64,000 bases of DNA from Thermoplasmatales archaeon (GCA_016806715.1 CP060531.1:1597966-1661965); one strand, 5' to 3'. Counted from the stretch's first letter, positions 52,910 to 63,601 are shown. The notes: a model not told the origin generated them from the sequence alone. Program-made: numbers and translations.

Positions 52910-54276
52910 AATTTTCTCCATTCCGTTCCACTTTCACGATCCTCGATCATTATCCCATTCTCTTTGAGGATTTCCCGGAGACTGTCTGCCGCCTGGAACA
53001 TCTTCTCCGTTCTGAGCCGGTTCCTTAGCGATACAATATCTTCAATCAGTTTATCCGATACTTCGTGCTGGTGTGCCTCCCTGATGATACCCATGAATGA
53101 ATTCATCCAGTTGAACAGGTCAAGGTATGCTGTTGCTGTCCCCTGATCCATTTCGTCTATTTTCCGGTTAATGTTCGTGGTTATATCCATGAAATGTGCA
53201 AAGAAACCTCTTGTGTCAAAATCATTATCCAGGAATTTTTCCAGTTCCTCCTTAATATTGGTCAGGTTCGTTTCCAGTGCCGACATTCCAGTAGCTTTAG
53301 TTCTCAATTTATCGTACGCAGACTGCAATCTCTTGAGCGATTCTGAGCTCTCCTTCATTGCCTGTTCTGAGAATATCATTGTGCTTCTGTAACCAGAGTT
53401 GAGGAAGAAGAACCTGATCTCTTCCTTGCTGTAATTATTCATAACCTCCTCAATGGTAACAAAATTTTTGAGAGATTTTGACATTTTATTGCCGTTTATG
53501 TTCAGCATACCAACATGCATCCAGTACTCTGCCAGGTATGGTAAGTTGCTTATGGCACGCATCTGTGCAATTTCAGCCTCGTGATGGGGGAATATAAGGT
53601 CGGAACCACCACCGTGAATATCGTATGATTGACCGAAGTAGGATTCCGTGATGGCTGTATCTTCTATGTGCCATCCGGGCCTTCCATCTCCCCATGGAGA
53701 CTCCCAATATGGTTCCCCAGGTTTCCTGAACTTCCACACTGCAAAATCACCCGGATCTTCCTTGCTCTCATTCACCTCGATCCTTGCTCCGGCCTCTATG
53801 TGATCCATGTCCTGCCCGGACAGTTTTCCATAATCTTTGAATTTACGGATCCTGTAATATAGCCCATCGTCGGTACGATAAACGTAACCTTTCTCCTCAA
53901 GCCTCGTGATCTGGCTGATTATCTCATCCATGTACAGCGTAGCCCTGGCATAGAGATTTACACTGTCTATGCCGAGTTTTCTCATTATACCCATGTATAT
54001 GGTATAATACCTGTCGGCAACAGTTCGGTAGTCACTTCCCTCTTCCCTGGCCCTGTTTATGATCTTGTCATCGATATCTGTAATATTCTGAAGATAAAAG
54101 ACAGAATATCCTCTACTCCGCAGATACTTGGATACCATGTCAAAGAACACATAAACTCTTGAATTTCCTACATGTGGGATATCATAGACTGTCGGTCCGC
54201 AAACAAACATGTTAACCCTCCCCAGGTGAAGTTCGCGAAAGTCCCTTTTTCCCTTCATGGTATCCTTTATGAGCAT
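52906..54276 (-). CDS. cysS: Cysteinyl-tRNA synthetase
   Basis: A 456-residue class I synthetase attaching cysteine to tRNA(Cys). Visible: VCGPTVYDIPHVGNSRV (HIGH-type signature and zinc Cys), WHIEDTAI and HGGGSDLIFPHHEAEIAQ (zinc site), NKMSKSLKNFV (KMSKS loop), and a helical anticodon-binding end. Start at ATG 54276 with an AAATATTAATAC box about 30 bases upstream. First gene of an operon with pncA and pncB. Confidence 0.95.
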   Translation of the reverse strand: MLIKDTMKGKRDFRELHLGRVNMFVCGPTVYDIPHVGNSRVYVFFDMVSKYLRSRGYSVFYLQNITDIDDKIINRAREEGSDYRTVADRYYTIYMGIMRKLGIDSVNLYARATLYMDEIISQITRLEEKGYVYRTDDGLYYRIRKFKDYGKLSGQDMDHIEAGARIEVNESKEDPGDFAVWKFRKPGEPYWESPWGDGRPGWHIEDTAITESYFGQSYDIHGGGSDLIFPHHEAEIAQMRAISNLPYLAEYWMHVGMLNINGNKMSKSLKNFVTIEEVMNNYSKEEIRFFFLNSGYRSTMIFSEQAMKESSESLKRLQSAYDKLRTKATGMSALETNLTNIKEELEKFLDNDFDTRGFFAHFMDITTNINRKIDEMDQGTATAYLDLFNWMNSFMGIIREAHQHEVSDKLIEDIVSLRNRLRTEKMFQAADSLREILKENGIMIEDRESGTEWRKL

Positions 54277-54393
54277 GGCAGGCAGATGCAGTATGTAGTG
54301 AGCGTATTAATATTTAACAGAGGGTATTTTGCAAGCATCCTATCTTAACACAGTGATCCAATATGTATTAATATAAAAAATAAATCTGCTTCA

Positions 54394-54858
54394 GTGAAGC
54401 GGCAAACCGAAGCATCTTTCTCGGAGGGCGTGAAAATTGGAATACAGTCCTCTGGTTCCAGCTACCTTCAGAAACTGTGCAGAGACCTCATGAACTTAAA
54501 TAGCCGGTACAACTGGGTTGGGATTTATGTCCTGAAAGGCGATAAATTAGTTCTGAACAGCTATGCAGGGGAACGTACAGAACACGAACAGATAAGTCTC
54601 GGGGATGGTTTGTGCAGCCAGGCTATTGTACAGAACGCAATTGTAAATGAGTCAGATGTGAAATCCAATTCCAAGTACCTGGCATGCTTTATCAATACGC
54701 GTTCAGAACTTGTCGTCCCGGTGAGGTTTGACGGCAAACCAGTCGGTGAGATTGATATAGACTCAGACACCAAAAGAGCTTTTGACAGAGAGGACGAACT
54801 GTTTATTTCAGAGATCGCAGAACTTATCTCAGAAACTGTCGGATCACTGGCAAAGTAG
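54394..54858 (+). CDS. GAF-domain protein, free Met-R-sulfoxide reductase-like
   Basis: A 154-residue single GAF domain. YNWVGIYVLKGDKLVLNSYAG, GDGLCSQAIV and YLACFINTRSELVVPV align with E. coli fRMsr (YebR), whose cysteines reduce free methionine-R-sulfoxide. Two of the three positions are Cys here (in GLCSQ and LACF); the third is not Cys (EHEQIS region), so resolving chemistry may differ. GTG start 54394 after a TTAATATAAAAAAT box. An orphan GAF sensor is the alternative. Confidence 0.7.
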   Translation: MKRQTEASFSEGVKIGIQSSGSSYLQKLCRDLMNLNSRYNWVGIYVLKGDKLVLNSYAGERTEHEQISLGDGLCSQAIVQNAIVNESDVKSNSKYLACFINTRSELVVPVRFDGKPVGEIDIDSDTKRAFDREDELFISEIAELISETVGSLAK

Positions 54859-54887
54859 AGAATTTAATTTTGTCTGGTAGTTCACTT

Positions 54888-56042
54888 ATGAGTCACTTTA
54901 ATGAAGGCCAAAGGAGGATAGTAGGCATAGGAGCTACCATTATATCAATGCGGACACTTGGAATTTTTTTCTCCCTGCCTGTTTTTACAATCTATGGATA
55001 TGCATTCTCCTCTTCACCTCTGCTGGTTGGGGTGGCCCTCGGTTCTTACGGTATTTCCATGGCAATCTTCCAGTATCCCTTGGGAAGGCTTTCTGATAAG
55101 TATGGACGGAAGTATATTACACTTCTTGGGATGATACCATTTATTGCCGGAAACCTGATTTGCTGGAATCCCATCAATATTTACGGGTTAATAGCGGGAA
55201 GGCTCATTGCTGGAAGCGGAGCAGTGTCTTCAACGGTTAGTGCCATGGTGCAGGAAAATATTGAGCCTAATCAGAGAAATTTCGCTATGGCCATGATAGG
55301 CATACCAGTTGGGTTGTCATTCCTGTTCGGAACTCTTCTTGGTCCTGTAATCGGTGCCTCTGTCGGCATTCGCTGGATATTTTTTATTTCGGCCGCTGCC
55401 GGAGTGGCTTCCATAGTTCCGATATTCTTCATAAACCCTTCTCCAGTAGAATTCGCCAAAAGAATCCGGGAAAAAATGAAGCCTGAGCACCTGTTGATAT
55501 CGATATCCGGGCTGTTTATTTCGACGTATATGGCATATTTCTATTTTCACCTTCCACTTATCTCGGAGAAGTTCTTCTCCATCTCTGATTTTTATAAGTT
55601 CCTCCTCCCTGCCCTGTTTATCGCCGGCTTTGTAGCAGTTATTTCATCAATGTATGCTGACAGGGGAAAATTCAAGGTGGTTTCAATAAGCGCCTTGATA
55701 ATGTTATTGGCTAGTACTCCATTCACATTGTTTTTGTCAGCATCCAGCCTATACTTCCTTTTCGCAGGGAGCACACTGTTCTTCGTCGGATATGCACTGT
55801 ATGACATAGCGTTCCCACCCCTGGTCTCGCGTCTGTCATCTACAGGGTATTATGGATCAGCACTGGGAGTATTCAATTCTTTTCAGTATGGAGGGCAGTT
55901 TTTAGGAGGCATATACGCCGGCATATTCCTTTCCCTGTATGCTGGCAGGGTAGCAGGCTATGTTAACGCAGCATTCATCGTTGGTATGCTTTTAGTCTCT
56001 CTGGTTTTTCTCATGTTAGTACTTGGAAGAGTAGGAAAATAA
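54888..56042 (+). CDS. Major facilitator superfamily transporter
   Basis: A 384-residue membrane protein with 11-12 helices. The loop after helix 2 reads GRLSDKYGRKY, the MFS signature, and a matching loop after helix 8 is degenerate. Substrate unknown; drug or metabolite efflux is likely. ATG 54888 chosen; TTG 54870 would add six residues. Convergent with the phosphoglycerate mutase-like gene with no gap. Confidence 0.9.
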   Translation: MSHFNEGQRRIVGIGATIISMRTLGIFFSLPVFTIYGYAFSSSPLLVGVALGSYGISMAIFQYPLGRLSDKYGRKYITLLGMIPFIAGNLICWNPINIYGLIAGRLIAGSGAVSSTVSAMVQENIEPNQRNFAMAMIGIPVGLSFLFGTLLGPVIGASVGIRWIFFISAAAGVASIVPIFFINPSPVEFAKRIREKMKPEHLLISISGLFISTYMAYFYFHLPLISEKFFSISDFYKFLLPALFIAGFVAVISSMYADRGKFKVVSISALIMLLASTPFTLFLSASSLYFLFAGSTLFFVGYALYDIAFPPLVSRLSSTGYYGSALGVFNSFQYGGQFLGGIYAGIFLSLYAGRVAGYVNAAFIVGMLLVSLVFLMLVLGRVGK

Positions 56043-56612
56043 TCATGAGAATGCGTTTTCAATTTTCTTGCTGGGTTTTAGTGACCCAAGGCATAAAACT
56101 TTCCCATTGGTGATGTCTATGGCGGAAATTGAGGTAAATCGAATTTCTATACCATAACTGTCAAGCTCGTTCAAGCCGAGGTAATGGGAAACAGCTGCCC
56201 TTATAGGAAGGGCATGGCTGACAAATATGTAGTTTCCCTCGCGTTCTTCAAGTGCCCCGATCATTCGTTTCACCAGCGAAGCCCAGGACTCCATTCCAAG
56301 ATCTTCTCTCCCTCCGAAGGGAAGGCTCTGGAATGGTTTTCCATTGAAACCTCCAAGACCGGATTCACGGATATCATCCATGATCTCTACCTTCCTGCCT
56401 ATTATACCAGATATTATATCTGCGGTCTCTCTCGTCCGGAGTATTGGACTTGAAAAAATACCATCTATCCTGTAGTTCCTGAGAATGTTACCCATTCTCT
56501 CCGCCTGACTGCGACCCGTTTCTGTCAGGTTGTAATATTCCAGCTCCTCGGACAGGATACCTCTCACGTTCGCCTCACTCTCTCCGTGACGGATGAGTAT
56601 AGCTTTCTTCAT
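56043..56612 (-). CDS. Histidine phosphatase (phosphoglycerate mutase-like)
   Basis: A 189-residue protein with IRHGESEAN (catalytic His), SSPILRTRETA (phosphate Arg), Glu region ESGLGGF and VSHALPIRAA (second His). Small size suggests a phosphatase (cobalamin or sugar phosphate) rather than a glycolytic mutase. ATG 56612 is the natural start for this family; the frame is open to 56675. Confidence 0.88.
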   Translation of the reverse strand: MKKAILIRHGESEANVRGILSEELEYYNLTETGRSQAERMGNILRNYRIDGIFSSPILRTRETADIISGIIGRKVEIMDDIRESGLGGFNGKPFQSLPFGGREDLGMESWASLVKRMIGALEEREGNYIFVSHALPIRAAVSHYLGLNELDSYGIEIRFTSISAIDITNGKVLCLGSLKPSKKIENAFS

Positions 56613-56883
56613 CTGTTTTGTAATAAGATGAGGGTTAATTAATTGTATTCCCATGTTTAAAGCGGGGCCCTCCAAGAAATGAGCATGTTTGCCACAAATT
56701 TATCAAATACTTGATAGCGTCAAAAATTAAAACTGCAATATTTTGTCAAATCTTTTGAACGTTTACTTGCATGCACGGTTAATTTAAAGGAGGCACGGAT
56801 GCATAAATTTCATATCGAGAACTTTGTAGTGAAGCAATAAGCATCAGCGTATGTTTAGCTATTCTGGAACTAATTAAATTCTC

Positions 56884-57327
56884 TTATCCAAGCTTTACTT
56901 CAAGGTTCCTCTTTATATCAGAAATAATGTAACTAACGAATAGTTTTGAAACATTCCTTTCAGCTATTATACTAAACGGGTTCTTTATCACGGCAAACTT
57001 AGGGGTATATTCTTTGATCTTACGGTGCAGCGACTCTACCAATTCTGTCTCCCTGATCCTTTCAAACAGGGATCTCCAAAGATTCTTCATCAGAATTCTG
57101 GTGAACGAACTGCCGGTGGAGGAAACGATCAAAACCACACGATAATCTGTGTCAAAAGCATATTTTTGCTGAGAAAAATCAATCCAGTTCTTCACGTCCT
57201 GTTTAAACAGAACGTTGGCAAGCTCGTCGGCAAGCTTTTTGATGTCCCCATGATCTTCGTAAGAGCGAAGATCGTATGAAACGGTCATGTCATCCCTCTT
57301 TTCCCTATGATTGATTATCCGGTCCAT
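56884..57327 (-). CDS. Hypothetical protein (147 aa)
   Basis: Not recognised. A soluble alpha/beta protein: a helical N-terminal half, a hydrophobic strand YRVVLIVSSTGSSFTRI around residues 63-78, then more helices and another strand FVSYIISDI near the end. A TTTTAAAATATC box 20-30 bases upstream supports ATG 57327. No cysteine, no signal or membrane helix. It stands alone between two spacers. Confidence 0.6.
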   Translation of the reverse strand: MDRIINHREKRDDMTVSYDLRSYEDHGDIKKLADELANVLFKQDVKNWIDFSQQKYAFDTDYRVVLIVSSTGSSFTRILMKNLWRSLFERIRETELVESLHRKIKEYTPKFAVIKNPFSIIAERNVSKLFVSYIISDIKRNLEVKLG

Positions 57328-57953
57328 TTATCCTATAATAATATTGAGAGGATATTTTAAAATATTGCAGAATTTGCGCCATATTACAACCAGTTTACTC
57401 GTAGGCATACTAACTTCTGTAAACTGACTTTAAAATCGTGATAATATTGAATACCGAATTAATCAGAGAAACTAAAGAAAGCTCAAGAAGCTTCCATTCA
57501 AATAATGTGTTTTTCACGATAGCAACAGAAATGATATCTTCCAGGACCTCTTTCCAAATCCAGAAAATCACTGTTCACTTGTTTGGATATCATTGTCCGG
57601 ATCGGCAAATAAATTGACCAGGATAAAGAAGCTCAATACCCTGAGAAAATTGTGTGCGAATATGAAAGATCTGAAATTGGATCGCATTACTTTCGTTTTT
57701 AACTGGAACCTATCCATATGTCTGCTTAGAGAATATTCTCTTCCAGCCAGATAAATAAAGGAATGACATAATAGTTAAAGACAACGGAAGTAAGGAAAAA
57801 CCTCGATGAGTGTATTCTCAACACAGTTATGGATCGAGAGTCACAGGAACAGATCATGGCGGAGATTCGGAAGATCGGAAGGACTTAGAATTTTGTACAC
57901 TGCACATTAGCTACCTAGATTTATATATCCATAGAGCAATAGCTGTCCGAATT
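57328..57953. other. Non-coding spacer before the YyaL gene
   Basis: No supported gene. A short plus-strand frame near 57617-57752 is not convincing. A TTTATATATC box at 57919-57928 is the probable YyaL promoter, 26-35 bases before ATG 57954. Confidence 0.35.
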
Positions 57954-60032
57954 ATGAAAAACGACGAAAACAGGCTGATACATGAAAAGAGCCCATATCT
58001 CCTGCAACATGCCCACAATCCCGTAGATTGGTATCCATGGTCTGAGGAAGCTTTCCGCAGGGCAAAAGATGAGAACAAACTGGTTTTCCTTAGCATAGGT
58101 TACTCAACCTGCCACTGGTGCCATGTGATGGAACACGAGTCGTTCGAGGACAGGGACGTAGCAGATGCAATGAACAGAAACTTCATATGCATCAAGGTTG
58201 ACCGCGAGGAACGGCCGGATATAGACAATTTTTACATGACAGCTAGCCAGATACTTACAGGTTCTGGCGGATGGCCGTTGAACGTCATTGCAACCCCGGA
58301 CAGAAAACCCATTTTTGCCATGACATACATACCACGGAATTCACGAGGTGAGCAGATGGGTATAATCGATTTATCAAATGCAATAGGAGAACTCTGGAAG
58401 GAAAAAAGCGCTGACCTCTCCAGGAGGGCTGATGACCTAGTTTCAAAACTCGAGATGGCGGTGGCAGCAAAGCCAGGAAACATGATGGATGAGAGGTTCC
58501 TGAAGGATGCTTTCACGGAACTGAAAGATAATTTTGACCCGATGAATGGGGGATTCGGCTCTTCGCCAAAATTCCCAACTCCACACTATCTGCTCTTCCT
58601 GATGCGGTATTATAGCAGATACGGTGACGACTCGGCTCTTCATATGGTAGAGAAAACCATCGAGAAGATCAATCTGGGGGGAATACATGATCATGTTGGC
58701 GGAGGTTTTCACCGTTACTCCACCGATGCTGGATGGTTCCTGCCCCACTTCGAGAAGATGCTGTATGATCAGGGTATGCTGATGATGGTATTCTCGGAAC
58801 TGCACCATATAACGGGAAAGAAAATTTATAGTGACATGATAGAAGAGCTTTTTATCTTCCTTACCAGAGAAATGCACGGAGCATCAGGGGGGTTCTATTC
58901 GGCCATTGATGCGGATAGCGAGGGTGTAGAAGGGAAATTCTATACATGGTCATACCAGGAGATAATTGCTGTTCTTGGTCAGGAGGATGGGAAATTTTTC
59001 CTGGAGACATTCAACGCGAACCAGCAGGGAAACTACCATGATGAATCAACAGGAAGAAGCACAGGTAGGAACATACTATACTTAGATAAGGGGACAGCTG
59101 AGATCGCTGCCGGCTCAGGCACAGGAACGGATGCATTTGCCGCAAGAATAGCTGCATGCAGAAAGAAGCTTTTTGATTACCGTGAAAAAAGAACCAGGCC
59201 TCACACGGATGACAAGATTCTCACAGGTCTTAATGGAATCATGATCTCTGCACTTTCACTTGGGTATAGGGAAACCGGCAATGACAAGCTCCTGAAACTC
59301 GCAAAGGAAACAGCGGATTTCATTCTGGAAAAGATGGATGCCGGAGAAGGGAGGTTATTCCACACATACCGGGAAGATTCACCTGCAATTGAAGGATTTA
59401 TTGACGATTATGCCTACTTAATTAAAGGACTCATCGATTTATACGAGGCATCATTTGAATTAAAATATCTTGAACATGCTTCTTTACTTAACGAGAGCGC
59501 GCTGAAGGAGTTTTTCGACGAGAAAGACTTCGGGTTTTTCTTTACTGCAAGATACAGGAACGAGGTAGGTGGAAGGAGGAAGGAGTGGTACGACGGAGCG
59601 ATTCCCTCAGGGAATTCGGTCCAGATTCTGAACCTGCTACGGCTTTCCAACATGACCGAGAATGAAAAACTACGCGACATTGCGGTAAAGTCTCTTGACT
59701 CACTTTATGATACGGTGGCAAAGGCTCCGGTTTTTCACCTGTACCTGATGTGTGCTCTTGATTTTGCAATTGGCCCTACAACAGAAGTTAAGATAATCTG
59801 CGGAAAGGACGGTGTTGCAGAACAAATGATAAAGATCGCCAGAGAGAAATACAACTCGCGAATGACAATTGTTGCTGCTGACGAAACCGGGAATGAATTT
59901 TACGCTAAATTCCTCAAGGAGTTTTCACCCAAAGCAGACGGTAGGACAAGGGCGTTTGTCTGCAAAAATTACAGATGTCTTCCCGAGACCAGCACAGCTG
60001 AAGAGTTCAGGAAGCAGGTTTCCAATGCGTAG
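57954..60032 (+). CDS. Thioredoxin-domain protein of the YyaL/DUF255 family
   Basis: A 692-residue protein. N-terminal Thioredox_DsbH domain: [21 protein letters not shown], then [11 protein letters not shown] with the C-x-x-C pair, FVSI-type strands and [10 protein letters not shown]. The rest is an (alpha/alpha) barrel like glycoside-type hydrolases with [17 protein letters not shown] and HFEKMLYDQ motifs. Members include YyaL and human SPATA20; function is unclear, possibly redox-linked carbohydrate processing. Start at ATG 57954 set by the TATA box; the frame extends upstream to 57810 without support. Confidence 0.9.
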   Translation: MKNDENRLIHEKSPYLLQHAHNPVDWYPWSEEAFRRAKDENKLVFLSIGYSTCHWCHVMEHESFEDRDVADAMNRNFICIKVDREERPDIDNFYMTASQILTGSGGWPLNVIATPDRKPIFAMTYIPRNSRGEQMGIIDLSNAIGELWKEKSADLSRRADDLVSKLEMAVAAKPGNMMDERFLKDAFTELKDNFDPMNGGFGSSPKFPTPHYLLFLMRYYSRYGDDSALHMVEKTIEKINLGGIHDHVGGGFHRYSTDAGWFLPHFEKMLYDQGMLMMVFSELHHITGKKIYSDMIEELFIFLTREMHGASGGFYSAIDADSEGVEGKFYTWSYQEIIAVLGQEDGKFFLETFNANQQGNYHDESTGRSTGRNILYLDKGTAEIAAGSGTGTDAFAARIAACRKKLFDYREKRTRPHTDDKILTGLNGIMISALSLGYRETGNDKLLKLAKETADFILEKMDAGEGRLFHTYREDSPAIEGFIDDYAYLIKGLIDLYEASFELKYLEHASLLNESALKEFFDEKDFGFFFTARYRNEVGGRRKEWYDGAIPSGNSVQILNLLRLSNMTENEKLRDIAVKSLDSLYDTVAKAPVFHLYLMCALDFAIGPTTEVKIICGKDGVAEQMIKIAREKYNSRMTIVAADETGNEFYAKFLKEFSPKADGRTRAFVCKNYRCLPETSTAEEFRKQVSNA

Positions 60033-60040
60033 AGTATGTT

Positions 60041-60538
60041 TCACGGAAGTGTTGGAGAATCTGTGGCAATTGTACCATGAGTAACTGTGTCAATCAGTTC
60101 CAGGTATGATATGGTCTGCGGGCCTGTCATGCTCTTTACTGTTATAACCGGGTTCTCACCGAGATAGTTCCCGGCACTAACAGTAATAGTCCAGTTTGAA
60201 TTCATGTTTGCTGAGGCCTGCCCTTTTTGAGTTGCAAATCCCAGGTTTATATCCTGAACAGACCCGGTGCCATTTGTTATAAGCAGTTCTACATTGGATA
60301 ATGAGATGTTTCCGTTAGGGCTGACTGAAGAGATGTAGACAATATAGGTGGCGTTGGGCTGTGTATTCAGATCTGTTACTGTAAGGGATGCAGTTGGTGT
60401 CGTTGACCCGAGGTAGGATGTATAGCCACCAATAACTGAGTAAAGTGTAGCTGCTAGAACTACAGTTATTGCAATTAGGAGAATGGTGGCTATGATGGGT
60501 GAAACAGCATTATCTTCTTTATTCATTATGTCTTTCAT
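60041..60538 (-). CDS. Archaeal type IV pilin
   Basis: Begins with a short charged leader and NAVSPIIATILLIAITVVLA, the class III signal and hydrophobic helix of archaeal pilins (cleaved before the helix). The remaining 130 residues are a Ser/Thr/Asn-rich beta domain with N-x-S/T sites. ATG 60538 is chosen because a GGAG lies upstream; ATG 60526 is equally acceptable for pilins. Convergent with the YyaL gene. Probable adhesion pilus subunit. Confidence 0.82.
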   Translation of the reverse strand: MKDIMNKEDNAVSPIIATILLIAITVVLAATLYSVIGGYTSYLGSTTPTASLTVTDLNTQPNATYIVYISSVSPNGNISLSNVELLITNGTGSVQDINLGFATQKGQASANMNSNWTITVSAGNYLGENPVITVKSMTGPQTISYLELIDTVTHGTIATDSPTLP

Positions 60539-60637
60539 TTACTCATGTTCTCCGGTTCACTTATTACCTCTAATTAATATTAAAATCTTTCCCAATTTTT
60601 AATAGAATATGGCTGACACAATATAAATAATAATATA

Positions 60638-61201
60638 TTAAGTTGTCGTTATTTTTTTCTTATTTGCCTTAAACATGAAATGTGCCCTGATTGCCTGGCC
60701 ATCAAGCATGCCGGTAGCAAGCGACAGTAATCCCGTGAAAAGAAGGGTTATATTCAGCGTGGGGAAATATATTAGCGAAGCAAACTCCAGCACGAACGTA
60801 AGTGTCCAGAACAGGCTTATCCAGACCGATTTGCGAAAGTGTATGCTGCTTTTCTTTTCATAAAATTTAACGCTTCTTCCACCCTTGAAACCTGCTGCAA
60901 AGCCAACTATCAGTCCAGCCGGGATAAGGAGGACGTAAGAATGCAGCACATAATCAGTTCCCAATACGGAGATATTCATACCTACGGACTGATAAAAGAG
61001 ATAAATGGTAAAGAGAGTATAAACAATGGGAACAAATGCAACCCTGGAGAATGTATATCTGGTTCCATGGAGGGCGAATGTCATCCTTATTGAGAAAAGA
61101 AGTAAAATAATGACAACCATTCCGATAAACCCAAGTTGCAGGAGATTTAGTGAGCCCAAAACAGACTGCAATGATGGAACCGCATACCCGAGTATCTGCA
61201 C
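60638..61201 (-). CDS. Membrane protein, unknown (187 aa)
   Basis: Five or six hydrophobic helices with short loops; a Lys-rich loop between helices 4 and 5 (GGRSVKFYEKKSSIHFRKS). Resembles small CcdC/DUF1453-like membrane proteins in layout but no motif proves it. ATG 61201. Same strand as the permease gene upstream. Confidence 0.6.
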   Translation of the reverse strand: MQILGYAVPSLQSVLGSLNLLQLGFIGMVVIILLLFSIRMTFALHGTRYTFSRVAFVPIVYTLFTIYLFYQSVGMNISVLGTDYVLHSYVLLIPAGLIVGFAAGFKGGRSVKFYEKKSSIHFRKSVWISLFWTLTFVLEFASLIYFPTLNITLLFTGLLSLATGMLDGQAIRAHFMFKANKKKITTT

Positions 61202-61280
61202 ATTTGATTATACTGTCCCTATATTTATAAGGATTTTATCAGGAAACTGGTCCATGGTTTCTGTTTATTGTTCGCGATGT

Positions 61281-63122
61281 TCAATCTCTGACCCTGATTC
61301 TTGTTCTCCTTAGAACGAATACATCGGTAAAGACATTCACGGAAAGCATCAGGCTGCTTAGCAGGAGCACTATAGGGGCAACCACAAGGGCATCTTTTCC
61401 CAGTATGCCGATAAAAGTGGATGAGTTTATACCATAATCGCTCAGGTCTAGTTTTACAACGGAAAGCGTATAAAAAGAAATGATGTTGAACACTATTATG
61501 AACAGCTGGAGTCCTATTGATCCAAGGTTGATAATGTCATATACCAGGAAGCTCAGGAGGATAGCCAGGAAGCCAAGAAGCACGACAGAGGAATTGAGAA
61601 AATAAACAGAAGCGCCAACAATAAAGCACATTGATCCTACGACAATAGGGTAAATGTCAATTCTCTTCAGGTTCGACAATTTCACTTTTCGCAACCAGAG
61701 CGAGGAAAAATTGATCACGCCAAGGCTAATAAGGACCATGAAATCAGTAATATTGACCAGGAAATTGTCTCCGGCAAGGGAGAGAGCAATTATCATGATA
61801 AGGGTGAACACCCATGACATTGATCCAAAAGATGCCGGGAGATAGCCATCTTCTGATAGGGCTCTCAGATGCCTTGATGCTGCCAGGAAAGCCGGGACAA
61901 AGGTTGTTATTGTAGCTATCATGAACGAGATTGCTACTCCTACTTCCCAGAGGGGGCCAAGAAACCTGCCGGCAATATAAAGTGATGGAATGTTTGAATC
62001 AATCAGAGAAGTGTAAGACGGATGGAGGCTGTAAACCGCTAATCCAAATAATATCTCTACGAAAGCTGAAATTATGACCGTCAAGGCCATTGCCAATCCC
62101 ACATAAGATACTTTCTGCAACTTTTTCCCCGTTATCCTTGTATATATCGGTATAGAACTCTCCGGAACCGTTTCCCTGTCTAGAACCTGTATTTCCTGAA
62201 ACCCGAAGAATAAAATAAAAAGATATCCCGTGTTCATTATCATTGTAAAAACAGGGTCTCCATGTGGAATTGAAAAGAGCCCGGTGAAGTTAAGGCTGCC
62301 CTTGACAAAGAGTGCTCCGCTCTGGATCAGCAGGATGGACACCATTACAACAACCATTACGATCTGGGCCATACCAATTCCGCGAAGGAATACGTTTTCA
62401 AAAAATGCATTAACCAGGAACCAGAATACGAAGACTGCAACTACGAGATAAACAATTATGTCACTCGCAAATGCGGAAAAACCGAGCTCTCCAAGCAGTG
62501 ATGGTATGATCTGGAAGGCAAAAAGTACAAAAAATATCGAAGAAAATGCTGCGAGAGCAGTATTTGCTATCCACATAGAAAATCTCGATATGAAGTATCT
62601 TAGGCTCCGGGACCCGATTGCCTGCCTGGAAAATGCAGGTCCACCTACCGCCTCCATACCCTGTTTGCTGGAGTACGAATTCATGTCATGGTATACCTTG
62701 GACATAAGAACTGATAATGCTGCCGCTATGAGCAACGATCCTACCGAGAGAATCGAGTATTCCATTATATTCTCTGGAATTATGACAAAGAGCGGGGAAC
62801 CAATTGTTGAACCTATTCCTACAGCCAGGAGAGTAACAAATCCGTAAGTCGGCCTTGCCACTCCCTTTATTTCTGGTTTCTTGAACTTGACCCTGAGTGA
62901 CTCGGGCAGAGAGATAATCAGGGCCGATCCGGAGACCATGCATCCAAGGAAAGCCACGACTGTGAAAACGAGCTCTATATTGAACGGATAACCCTCCAGG
63001 ATCAGGTTCACAATTGTGAGAAGGTATGATATGCCCATGAGAAGGAATATTACGCCTACACTGACAGCCCCGATCTTGAAACCAAGCACTATTCCCGTCC
63101 TGCTTACTTGTAATTTTCTCAT
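61281..63122 (-). CDS. APC superfamily permease (613 aa)
   Basis: About 14 hydrophobic helices. An N-terminal two-helix extension (residues 8-70) precedes the APC core, which starts near residue 90 (PTYGFVTLLAVGIGSTIGSPLF, matching the broken first helix of APC permeases) and shows GGPAFSR in place of the family's Gly-Gly-x-Tyr. Likely amino-acid transporter; the long C-end adds helices. ATG 63122, eight bases after the previous gene's end, so both are one operon. Confidence 0.85.
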   Translation of the reverse strand: MRKLQVSRTGIVLGFKIGAVSVGVIFLLMGISYLLTIVNLILEGYPFNIELVFTVVAFLGCMVSGSALIISLPESLRVKFKKPEIKGVARPTYGFVTLLAVGIGSTIGSPLFVIIPENIMEYSILSVGSLLIAAALSVLMSKVYHDMNSYSSKQGMEAVGGPAFSRQAIGSRSLRYFISRFSMWIANTALAAFSSIFFVLFAFQIIPSLLGELGFSAFASDIIVYLVVAVFVFWFLVNAFFENVFLRGIGMAQIVMVVVMVSILLIQSGALFVKGSLNFTGLFSIPHGDPVFTMIMNTGYLFILFFGFQEIQVLDRETVPESSIPIYTRITGKKLQKVSYVGLAMALTVIISAFVEILFGLAVYSLHPSYTSLIDSNIPSLYIAGRFLGPLWEVGVAISFMIATITTFVPAFLAASRHLRALSEDGYLPASFGSMSWVFTLIMIIALSLAGDNFLVNITDFMVLISLGVINFSSLWLRKVKLSNLKRIDIYPIVVGSMCFIVGASVYFLNSSVVLLGFLAILLSFLVYDIINLGSIGLQLFIIVFNIISFYTLSVVKLDLSDYGINSSTFIGILGKDALVVAPIVLLLSSLMLSVNVFTDVFVLRRTRIRVRD

Positions 63123-63130
63123 TGGTGCAC

Positions 63131-63601
63131 CTAGACCTTTAGGCCTGCTTCAGTGAGTTCTTCTGAAACTTTTCTAAGGATGTAGAACGCAGAGGCAAAC
63201 AAGATAACCGAGATACCATAGTTGACAATAAGAACGAGGGAACCGGAAAATCCCAGGTTGAACACATCAATGTCAAAAGCTGAAAAGTATCGAATAATAG
63301 AACCTGGTGAAAGGGAGCCGATAAGGGTCGGGAATATGATGCCGATTCCAGATACGGTCAACATTGAAGCCAGCGCAATTTCACCGATAGAAATAAGTAT
63401 TGCCCCAAAAATCTTGACTTCCCTGGACTGCTGTATTATCTTCCTGAAATCCTGCATGTCGCTATCGACAGATTGATTAATTTTCTTGTCTATTAGCACT
63501 GCTACTTCCGGGTCGGTTTTTGCAATAAGCATCACGGCCTTTACGTCAAGGGAAAGCTTATCAACTAACCCCTCTATTTTGTCAGAATCACCTCTTTGCA
63601 A
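63131..63601 (-). CDS. Small membrane partner of the permease (156 aa)
   Basis: A helical acidic N-terminal half (residues 1-60) followed by two hydrophobic helices (about 62-85 and 105-140). Family unknown. First gene of the operon with the APC permease eight bases downstream, so it may regulate or stabilise that transporter. ATG 63601. Confidence 0.65.
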   Translation of the reverse strand: MQRGDSDKIEGLVDKLSLDVKAVMLIAKTDPEVAVLIDKKINQSVDSDMQDFRKIIQQSREVKIFGAILISIGEIALASMLTVSGIGIIFPTLIGSLSPGSIIRYFSAFDIDVFNLGFSGSLVLIVNYGISVILFASAFYILRKVSEELTEAGLKV

